In this document: positions 1-5,548 of the stretch, in pieces
How positions within the stretch are numbered: the first letter of the stretch is position 1
Layout of the letters: each line of letters opens with the position of its first letter
NCBI GenBank assembly: GCA_010029175.1
Contig: RGNC01000110.1
Span: forward strand, 1-6,750
Direction: 5' to 3'
Length of the DNA stretch: 6,750 nucleotides
Origin: Synechococcaceae bacterium WB8_1B_136
Lineage (GTDB): Bacteria > Cyanobacteriota > Cyanobacteriia > PCC-6307 > Cyanobiaceae
The notes under the pieces: generated by a model
Seen by the model: only the letters and a program-made list of their open reading frames with translations
The model's database searches: none
Told to the model about the DNA's origin: nothing
Program-made: the position numbers and the translations under genes

Positions 1-1862
1 CCTACCACGACGTGGCAGAGCCGGGTGACGCCGTCAGCCGGGATTTTGCGATCACCCCCCGGCAGTTCGCGGATCAACTGGTCTGGTTGCGGCAGAACGG
101 CTATCACCCCGTCTCCATCCAGCAGATCCTCCAGGCCCGATCCACAGGGGAGCCGCTGCCCGCCAACCCCGTGCTGATCAGCTTCGATGATGGCTACCGC
201 AGTGTGTTCACCAACGTCTACCCGCTGCTGCAGCGCTATCAGGTGCCTGCGGTGGTGTCTGTGGTGGGCCGTTGGTTGGAGCCGCAGTCGGGCCCGGTGC
301 AGTACGGCGATGGCAGCTTGGATCGCTCGGCTTTCCTCAGCTGGCCGCAGCTGCGGCAGATGCAGGCCTCCGGCCTTGTGGATGTGGCCAGCCACAGCTA
401 CGACCTGCACCGGGGCATCACGGGCAATCCCCAGGGCAACTCCGAGCCGGCGGCCACAACCCGGCAGTTCCTGGGCCGGGATGGCTACGAGAGCGAAGCC
501 AGCTATCGCCAGCGCCTGCACGACGACCTGGCCCGCAACAGTGCGCTGATCCAGCGGCAGCTGGGCCGACGTCCTCGGGTGATCGCCTGGCCCTACGGCC
601 GCTACAACGCTGTGGCCATCCGGGTGGCCGAACAACTCGGCATGCCCATCGGCCTCAGCCTCGACGATGGCGCCAACGCGGACCAACGCGGCCTGACAGC
701 CCTGCGCCGCATCCTGGTGGGCCCTGAGCTGGCCAGTGTGAAGGCCTTGGCGCGGGAGCTCACCCTGCGGCGCCTCGATGCCGACGACAGCCTGCGGGCC
801 GCCAAGGTGATGCACGTGGATCTCGATGCCATCTGTGATCCCGACCCCGCCCAGACCGAGCGCAATCTGCGCCTGCTGTTGGCCCGCATCGATGCCATGG
901 GCGTGAACACGGTGTATCTGCAGGCGTTCGCCGATCCCGATGGCGATGGCACCGCCGACGCCCTCTATTTCCCGAACCGCTCTCTGCCGGTGCGGGCGGA
1001 TTTGTTCAACCACGTGGCCTGGGAGATCCGCACCCGCACCCGCGTGCGGCGGCTCTATGCCTGGATGCCTGTGCTGGCCTTCGCGCTGCCGGCGGGGTCG
1101 CCGGCAGCCGCGGATCAGGTGATCACCCAGCCGAACCACAGTGGCCATGCCGCCATGGGATACCGGCGCCTCTCTCCCTTCTCAGCGCGGGCCATGGCGG
1201 TGGTGGAGAGCATCTATGCGGATCTGGGCCGGCGCGCCAGTTTCGATGGTGTGCTCTTCCACGACGACGTCACCCTCACTGACTACGAGGACGCCAGTCC
1301 TGCGGCCCTGCGTCAATACAAATCCTGGGGTCTGCCCACCGATCTGGCGCTCCTGCGCAAGAGCGATGCACTGCTGGGCCGCTGGACAACCTTGAAAACC
1401 CAGTATCTCGATCAGCTCACCATGCGCATGGCCGCCCGCCTGCGGCAAGACCAGCCCCAGCTGCGTACGGCACGCAATCTCTATGCCCAGGTGGTGCTCA
1501 ATCCCCACGCGGAGGTGTGGTTCAGCCAGTCGTTGGATACAGCCGTGAAAACCTACGACTTCACCGCGATCGAGGCGATGCCGTTCATGGAGAAGGCCGA
1601 GGATCCAAGGGTGTTTCTGCGGCAGATGGTGGCCCGGGTGAGCCGCATTCCCGATGGTTTGCGGCATGTCGTGTTTGAGCTGCAGAGCACCGATTGGGCC
1701 CAGCGCCGCGACCTCCCCTCCAGCGAACTCGCTGGCCAGATGCAGGAGCTCTACGGCCTGGGTGTGCGCCATCTCGGCTACTACCCCGACAATCCGTTTC
1801 GCGGCACGCCGGAGGCTGCTGTGATCAGGCCTGTGCTCGATGCCCGGGCCAGCGCGCCATGA
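1..1862 (+). CDS. pgaB: PgaB, poly-beta-1,6-N-acetylglucosamine N-deacetylase/hydrolase (5' partial)
   Basis: Periplasmic (in E. coli, outer-membrane lipoprotein) enzyme that partly de-N-acetylates PNAG before export; its C-terminal glycoside-hydrolase-like domain binds or cleaves the polymer. The frame is open at base 3 and reads Tyr-His-Asp-Val, the conserved PgaB N-terminal strand, so the GTG at 12 is an internal Val and the true start, with the signal peptide, lies upstream. About 50 residues are missing relative to E. coli PgaB (~670 aa). Numbering from the GTG codon at 12: polysaccharide-deacetylase motif FDDGYR at 58-63, SHSYDLH at 127-133 and WPYGRYN at 193-199. D60, H128 and H133 match the known metal ligands of the family and D59 the catalytic-base position. 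The C-terminal domain (about 265-600) has FHDD at 416-419 and the conserved KTYDFTAIEAMPFME segment at 513-527. All catalytic motifs are intact. The stop TGA at 1860-1862 overlaps the pgaC start by 4 bases (ATGA). Confidence 0.95.
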   Translation, partial: YHDVAEPGDAVSRDFAITPRQFADQLVWLRQNGYHPVSIQQILQARSTGEPLPANPVLISFDDGYRSVFTNVYPLLQRYQVPAVVSVVGRWLEPQSGPVQYGDGSLDRSAFLSWPQLRQMQASGLVDVASHSYDLHRGITGNPQGNSEPAATTRQFLGRDGYESEASYRQRLHDDLARNSALIQRQLGRRPRVIAWPYGRYNAVAIRVAEQLGMPIGLSLDDGANADQRGLTALRRILVGPELASVKALARELTLRRLDADDSLRAAKVMHVDLDAICDPDPAQTERNLRLLLARIDAMGVNTVYLQAFADPDGDGTADALYFPNRSLPVRADLFNHVAWEIRTRTRVRRLYAWMPVLAFALPAGSPAAADQVITQPNHSGHAAMGYRRLSPFSARAMAVVESIYADLGRRASFDGVLFHDDVTLTDYEDASPAALRQYKSWGLPTDLALLRKSDALLGRWTTLKTQYLDQLTMRMAARLRQDQPQLRTARNLYAQVVLNPHAEVWFSQSLDTAVKTYDFTAIEAMPFMEKAEDPRVFLRQMVARVSRIPDGLRHVVFELQSTDWAQRRDLPSSELAGQMQELYGLGVRHLGYYPDNPFRGTPEAAVIRPVLDARASAP

Positions 1863-3082
1863 TCCTGGCCCTGTGGGTGATGGTCTACCCCACCCTGATG
1901 GCTCTGCTGTGGATGGGGCTGGCCAGCCTGTTCGTCTGGCGGCGGGAGCGGCCTGATCGCTGGCGGGATGTGCCGGCCGAGGGATGCAGCCCCCTGCCCG
2001 TGAGCATCCTGATTCCCTGTTTCAACGAAGGGCCACTGCTGGAGGCCACGTTGCAGGCGGCCCTGGCTGTGGCCTGGCCCGACTTTGAGGTGATCGCCAT
2101 CAATGACGGCAGTTGTGATAACACCGGATCCACGTTGAACGGTCTGGCTGAGCAGGATTCACGCCTGCGGGTGGTGCATCTCGCGAGCAATCAGGGCAAG
2201 GCCCTGGCCCTGAGGGCTGGTGCCCTGGTGGCCAAACATGAGTGGCTGATCTGCATCGATGCCGATGCCCTGTTGGATCGCCATGCCGTGGCCTGGATGA
2301 TGCGCCATGTGCTCCACAACCCGCGGCTCGGTGCGGTCACGGGCAATCCGCGCATCCGCAACCGCAGCACCCTGCTGGGGCGTATTCAGGTGGGGGAGTT
2401 TTCGATGATCATCGGCCTGATCAAGCGGGCTCAGGCCATGCTCGGTGGCCTGTTCTGTGTGTCCGGCGTGATTGGCTGTTTTCGGCGCTCGGCATTGCAT
2501 GCCGTGGGCTACTGGAGCTCCGAGTGCCTCACCGAAGACATCGCCCTCACCTGGAGCCTGCAGCGGGCGGGCTGGCAGGTGCTCTACGAACCCCACGCCC
2601 TGGTGTGGATTCTGATGCCCGAAACCTGGGCCGGCCTCTGGAAGCAGCGGTTGCGCTGGGCGGAGGGAGGGCTGCAGGTGCTGGGCCAGAACCTGGATCT
2701 GCTGCTGCGGCCGCGGCAATGGCGGTTGCTGCCGCTGTTGCTGGAGCCGCTGCTCAGCCTGGTGTGGGCCTATGGCCTGGGCCTGCTGCTGCTGGTTCAG
2801 CTCACCCAGTTGGGCCAGGCAACCCCATGGCCCTGGGGCGGTCAGCCCCTGCTGCAGATCGCGCTGCTGGTGTGTGTGCTGCAGTTCGCCCTGAGCTTCT
2901 GGTTCGATCGCCCCTACGACAGGGGACTCGGCCGGGTGGCGTTCTGGATGATCTGGTATCCGCTGGTGTTCTGGCTGGTCACCTGGCTGGCGTCGATCCT
3001 GGCCTTCCCCCGGCTGCTGCTGAGGCCGCGCCAGCAGCGAGCGCGCTGGATCAGTCCCGATCGGGGCCGGTGGCAGAGCTGA
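1859..3082 (+). CDS. pgaC: PgaC, PNAG synthase, family 2 membrane glycosyltransferase
   Basis: Processive inner-membrane polymerase that adds GlcNAc from UDP-GlcNAc to the growing beta-1,6 chain and, with PgaD, moves it to the periplasm. 407 aa, slightly shorter than E. coli PgaC (~440). Order of features: N-terminal membrane helix (about 3-27); GT2 core with IPCFNEG at 52-58, INDGS at 81-85, the DAD metal/UDP motif at 134-136, TED (225-227, general base) and QRLRW (263-267, the QxxRW motif of processive synthases); then C-terminal helices at about 288-315, 328-350 and 360-385. The segment YEPHALVWILMPET (243-256) is typical of PgaC/IcaA. The start is the ATG at 1859, inside the pgaB stop (ATGA). 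A longer in-frame ORF from 1694 is rejected because its extra 55 residues lie inside pgaB and show no family similarity. No Shine-Dalgarno sequence is evident, so translation is probably coupled to pgaB. All catalytic motifs are present. Confidence 0.95.
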   Translation: MILALWVMVYPTLMALLWMGLASLFVWRRERPDRWRDVPAEGCSPLPVSILIPCFNEGPLLEATLQAALAVAWPDFEVIAINDGSCDNTGSTLNGLAEQDSRLRVVHLASNQGKALALRAGALVAKHEWLICIDADALLDRHAVAWMMRHVLHNPRLGAVTGNPRIRNRSTLLGRIQVGEFSMIIGLIKRAQAMLGGLFCVSGVIGCFRRSALHAVGYWSSECLTEDIALTWSLQRAGWQVLYEPHALVWILMPETWAGLWKQRLRWAEGGLQVLGQNLDLLLRPRQWRLLPLLLEPLLSLVWAYGLGLLLLVQLTQLGQATPWPWGGQPLLQIALLVCVLQFALSFWFDRPYDRGLGRVAFWMIWYPLVFWLVTWLASILAFPRLLLRPRQQRARWISPDRGRWQS

Positions 3083-3127
3083 GCGGCATCCAGCGGTCTG
3101 GTCTTTTCGATTTCTGCCCTGTCGTTT

Positions 3128-3133
3128 GGAAGA
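3128..3133 (+). promoter_or_regulatory. Possible ribosome binding site for the PgaD-like gene
   Basis: GGAAGA lies just before the GTG at 3136, with 5 bases between the GGA core and the start codon. Spacing is short but usable. It is the only purine-rich site in the 53-base gap (3083-3135) after pgaC and supports GTG 3136 over the next in-frame GTG at 3163, which has no such site. The rest of that gap shows no promoter or terminator I can support. Confidence 0.4.
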
Positions 3134-3135
3134 GT

Positions 3136-3594
3136 GTGGCTGTCATCACCTCCGATCCGGCTGTGGACCATCCACCGATCATCGATCTGCGGTCGCAGTC
3201 AGGCGGCAGTCGCCGTTGGGTGGCACGGGCTCTCACCTCCGGCGCTTGGTTGGGCACCCTCACCGTTGCGGGCCCGCTGGCCTGGAAGGGGGCACTGATC
3301 GGCGTCGGCTGTGCGGCGCTGCTGCGTCGGCGTCTGCCAGCGCAGCGACGGCCCCCGCACCCCCGGGCGAACCCCTCCGCCCTTCAGCGGCCGCCTGCCG
3401 GTGCCTGCAGGATGGTGTCGCGCCGCGAGCTGGCGGCGGCGTTCCAATTGGATGAGGTGCTCCTGTTCCGCACCAGGCACGCCCGGATCTGCACGGTGGA
3501 ACACGATCTGAAGGGCATGATCCTTGCGATCAACCCGCTTGATTCTCAACAGCAGGCCGCTGTATCGGCTCCCAATGCGCATTCTGTTGGCTGA
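3136..3594 (+). CDS. pgaD: PgaD-like auxiliary subunit of PNAG synthase
   Basis: In E. coli, PgaD is a small two-helix inner-membrane protein that stabilises PgaC and, together with it, binds c-di-GMP to switch on polymerisation. This 152-aa product (GTG start) follows pgaC as pgaD usually does and has a similar layout: a short cytosolic N-terminus with PPIIDLRSQ (13-21), resembling the 'LIITTRQS' start of PgaD; a hydrophobic stretch (about 32-63); an Arg/Pro-rich linker (64-97); and a C-terminal cytosolic part (SRRELAAAFQLDE at 95-107, then RICTVEHDLKGMILAI at 117-132) resembling the end of PgaD, where a helix is followed by a V-H...G-I strand. The hydrophobic region is only ~32 residues, against roughly 60 for the helix-loop-helix of E. 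coli PgaD, so it is a tight hairpin or a single span. Identity rests on position and this weak similarity recalled from memory. The C-terminal tail overlaps the regulator gene by 20 bases. Confidence 0.7.
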   Translation: MAVITSDPAVDHPPIIDLRSQSGGSRRWVARALTSGAWLGTLTVAGPLAWKGALIGVGCAALLRRRLPAQRRPPHPRANPSALQRPPAGACRMVSRRELAAAFQLDEVLLFRTRHARICTVEHDLKGMILAINPLDSQQQAAVSAPNAHSVG

Positions 3595-4255
3595 AGATGA
3601 TCCTCGCCTGGCGGAACCGCTGGTGGATTTTCTCCAGCTTGAGCAGCACGCTGTGGTCTGGCTGCAGAACGGCCAGCAGGCCCTTGAAGCCCTGTTGTGT
3701 GATCCCTTTGATCTCGCCTTGCTCGATTGGATGCTTCCCGGTTGCGATGGCCGACAGATCGTCGCCGAACTTCGCCGCCGCGGGCACTCCACTCTCGTGC
3801 TGATGATCACCGCCCGTGATGCGCTGGAGGATGTGGTGGCTGGGTTGCAAACCGGTGCAGACGACTATCTGGTGAAGCCATTTCGCATGGCCGAGCTGTC
3901 CGCCAGGATTCGATCGCTGGAGCGCCGCGCCGACCGTGGCTATCAGCCGAACGAACTCCTCTGGGGGGATCTGTGTTTTGACCCCATGGAGGCGCGGGTG
4001 TCCGTGGCCGGTGTGCCCTTGGCCCTCACCGCGAAGGAGATGCAGTTGCTGGATTGGTTCCTGCGGCGTCCTGGTCGATTGGTGAATCGCTCCATGCTGC
4101 TCGATCAGCTCTGGTCGATGGATGTGGAATCGGCTGAGGAAACGGTCAAAACTCACCTCAACAACCTGCGCCGCAAGTTGAAGGCCGCAGGCTGTGAGGA
4201 TCCCATCGAAACGGTGCATGGCCTGGGCTATCGCCTGCGGGAGCCGCCCCGATGA
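3575..4255 (+). CDS. OmpR/PhoB-family DNA-binding response regulator
   Basis: Cytosolic transcription regulator, phosphorylated by the kinase encoded next to it. 226 aa, normal length for the family. The receiver domain (1-115) has the acidic pocket E7-D8-D9, phosphoacceptor D51 (LLDWMLPG at 49-56), T79 and K101 (KPF), all intact. The winged-helix domain (about 128-222) carries LTAKEMQLL at 151-159, VKTHLNNLRRKL at 191-202 and the terminal wing VHGLGYRL at 214-221. The start is the ATG at 3575, giving the canonical MRILLAEDD. An in-frame TTG at 3524 would add 17 residues that do not look like a receiver domain. The start lies inside the pgaD-like gene (20-base overlap) and has no clear Shine-Dalgarno sequence, suggesting coupled translation. 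The stop overlaps the kinase start by 4 bases. It is similar in type to cyanobacterial RppA/NrsR regulators, but the target cannot be read from this sequence; control of the pga genes is inferred from linkage alone. Confidence 0.93.
   Translation: MRILLAEDDPRLAEPLVDFLQLEQHAVVWLQNGQQALEALLCDPFDLALLDWMLPGCDGRQIVAELRRRGHSTLVLMITARDALEDVVAGLQTGADDYLVKPFRMAELSARIRSLERRADRGYQPNELLWGDLCFDPMEARVSVAGVPLALTAKEMQLLDWFLRRPGRLVNRSMLLDQLWSMDVESAEETVKTHLNNLRRKLKAAGCEDPIETVHGLGYRLREPPR
4238..4243 (+). promoter_or_regulatory. Ribosome binding site of the histidine kinase gene
   Basis: CGGGAG inside the last codons of the regulator gene, with 8 bases between it and the ATG at 4252. It is a good Shine-Dalgarno match at ideal spacing and supports ATG 4252 as the start, with the kinase translated from the same message as the regulator. 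Confidence 0.55.
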
Positions 4256-5538
4256 GCTGGTTGTGGCAGCGCGGCGCCGCCGCCGTGCGGGCGCGGCCCA
4301 GCCTCCAGAGGCAGCAGCGTGAACTGTTTGTTCTCTACCTCGGCAGCCTCACCGTGGTGTTGCTGCTGGTGGCCTTGGTGGTGCGGAGCGCATTCCGAGA
4401 GAGTGAACTGGCCTCAACGCGCCGCGAGCTGATGTTGATTGCGGAGGATCTGGCCGCCCTGCCCATTCCTCCCCGCGGGGGTGAGAAGGATCTGCAGAAG
4501 AATCGCCGCGATTTCACCACAGCCCACCTGCAGGTGGAGTGGTTTTCCAGCCCCCGCCATCCGCCCGTTGCACGGCTCGGGGAACTGCGCAGCCTCGGAG
4601 CCCTGCCCCGCGAACATCCCGGCCAGCGGCGCTATTGGCAGCAAGGCGACGACTGGATTGCCCTGGTGGAGAGATCTCAGCTCGGTGCGGATGGCACGGC
4701 GGGTTGGTTGCGGATCAGCGCCGATCTCGACCCGATGGAAACCCGGCTGCGGCAGCTGGATCTCACCCTCGCCATCGCCTTGGTGCTGGCATTGCTGTTG
4801 AGTGCCTTGAGCTCCTGGGCCTTGACCCGTCATGCGGTGGCGCCGTTGGAGTGGAATCTGAAGCGTCTGCGTCAATTCAGCCTGGATGCATCCCATGAAT
4901 TGCGGGGGCCCCTCGCCGCCATGGCGGCCAATGCCGATATGGGCTTGATCGAAGCTCGCAATGGGGCTGGATCACAGGGGCGACGGTTTGAAGCCATCGC
5001 GAGTGCAGTGGAGCAACTGCAGCAGCTGGTTGATGACTTGCTGCTGCTCGCCAAGCAGGATGAGCAGCCCACCATCCAGCCCGAGCGGGTGGATTTCTCG
5101 CAGTTGCTCACTCAGCAGGTTGCCATGCAACAGGATTTATTCCAGCAGAGTGAGCTCTCCCTGGAGGCTGAGATTGCCGATGGATTGTTTGTTTCGGGTT
5201 ATTCGTTGATGCTCAGCCGCCTGATCCGCAACCTTCTGGACAACGCCAGGCGCTACACCCCCGCAGGAGGGGCTGTGCGGGTTGTGGCCCTGCGGGGAGC
5301 CGGTGTGGCGCGGGTGCGCATCATCGATACAGGTGTCGGCATCGCGGCGGATCAATTGCCCCTGGTTTTTGATCGCTTCTGGCGTGCCCAGGGCGATCGC
5401 AGTGATGGCGGCTCAGGGCTGGGCCTTGCCATCGCCTCCCGCATCTGTGGTGCCCATGGCGGCAGGATCCAGGTGAGCAGTGAACAGGGCCGTGGCAGCT
5501 GCTTCGAGCTGATCCTCCCGGTTTTGCGCGGCAGTTGA
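4252..5538 (+). CDS. Membrane sensor histidine kinase, cyanobacterial RppB-like type
   Basis: Inner-membrane sensor that autophosphorylates on His and passes the phosphate to the adjacent regulator. 428 aa. Layout: cytosolic N-terminus (1-23); helix 1 (about 24-46); a ~120-residue periplasmic sensor region (47-169) with QVEWFSS (94-100) and GWLRISADLDPMETRL (151-166); helix 2 (about 170-192); H box FSLDASHELRGPL (209-221) with H215; dimerisation coil to about 268; N box NLLDNARRY (327-335, N331); G1 DTGVGIA (359-365); F box VFDRFWRA (372-379); G2 GGSGLGLAI (386-394). All catalytic boxes are intact. Only about 16 residues separate helix 2 from the H box, so there is no full HAMP domain. This short linker and the VEWF...GWLRIS sensor pattern are, from memory, shared with the cyanobacterial RppB/NrsS-like group, in which some members sense redox state or metals. 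The ligand here is unknown. ATG start overlaps the regulator stop (ATGA). Confidence 0.92.
   Translation: MSWLWQRGAAAVRARPSLQRQQRELFVLYLGSLTVVLLLVALVVRSAFRESELASTRRELMLIAEDLAALPIPPRGGEKDLQKNRRDFTTAHLQVEWFSSPRHPPVARLGELRSLGALPREHPGQRRYWQQGDDWIALVERSQLGADGTAGWLRISADLDPMETRLRQLDLTLAIALVLALLLSALSSWALTRHAVAPLEWNLKRLRQFSLDASHELRGPLAAMAANADMGLIEARNGAGSQGRRFEAIASAVEQLQQLVDDLLLLAKQDEQPTIQPERVDFSQLLTQQVAMQQDLFQQSELSLEAEIADGLFVSGYSLMLSRLIRNLLDNARRYTPAGGAVRVVALRGAGVARVRIIDTGVGIAADQLPLVFDRFWRAQGDRSDGGSGLGLAIASRICGAHGGRIQVSSEQGRGSCFELILPVLRGS
5393..5400. repeat. HIP1 octamer GCGATCGC
   Basis: One exact copy of the palindromic HIP1 octamer, which is greatly over-represented in many cyanobacterial genomes. 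It sits inside the kinase gene. A single copy in 6.75 kb of GC-rich DNA is only mildly above chance, so it supports a cyanobacterial origin without proving it. Confidence 0.5.
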
Positions 5539-5548
5539 GGAGGAGCTG
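5539..5548. other. 10-base convergent junction between the kinase and DUF4114-like genes
   Basis: The kinase stop (5536-5538, + strand) and the stop of the convergent gene (5549-5551, - strand) are separated by 10 bases. I see no GC hairpin followed by a T-run in or beside the gap on either strand, so any termination must be inside coding sequence, factor-dependent, or absent. Confidence 0.6.

Noticed and set aside
1182..1772. 196-aa antisense ORF inside pgaB
   Set aside because: It lies opposite strongly conserved PgaB coding sequence and its product is a low-complexity His/Gly/Leu composition typical of GC-rich shadow frames.
1694..1858. In-frame 5' extension of pgaC that would give a 462-aa protein
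   Set aside because: The added 55 residues are a shadow of the pgaB 3' end and lack any family similarity. ATG 1859 gives a normal N-terminal membrane helix and the typical ATGA overlap.
2159..2719. 186-aa antisense ORF inside pgaC
   Set aside because: Gln/His/Pro-rich shadow of the conserved GT2 core, with no recognisable domain.
2242..3135. Long + frame ORF running from inside pgaC into the PgaD-like gene
   Set aside because: The part within pgaC is an out-of-frame, Ala/Gly/Pro-rich GC shadow. Only the portion from about 3136 has plausible protein character of its own.
3539..3570. Possible -35/-10 pair (TTGATT, 17 bases, GTATCG) before the regulator
   Set aside because: The -10 match is poor and the site lies in coding sequence, so an internal promoter is not supported by sequence alone.
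3199..3810. 203-aa antisense ORF spanning the PgaD-like gene and regulator start
   Set aside because: Arg/Ser-rich shadow. I considered it as an alternative to the PgaD-like gene, but the plus frame has the hydrophobic segment and tail expected after pgaC.
3530..4219. 229-aa antisense ORF opposite the response regulator
   Set aside because: The plus-strand product has every receiver and winged-helix motif, while the antisense product has no recognisable feature.
5496..5511. Hairpin CAGCT-GCTTCG-AGCTG near the kinase 3' end as a terminator
   Set aside because: The stem has only 5 pairs, lies inside the coding region, and the nearest T-run (5522-5525) is 10 bases away and only four T long.
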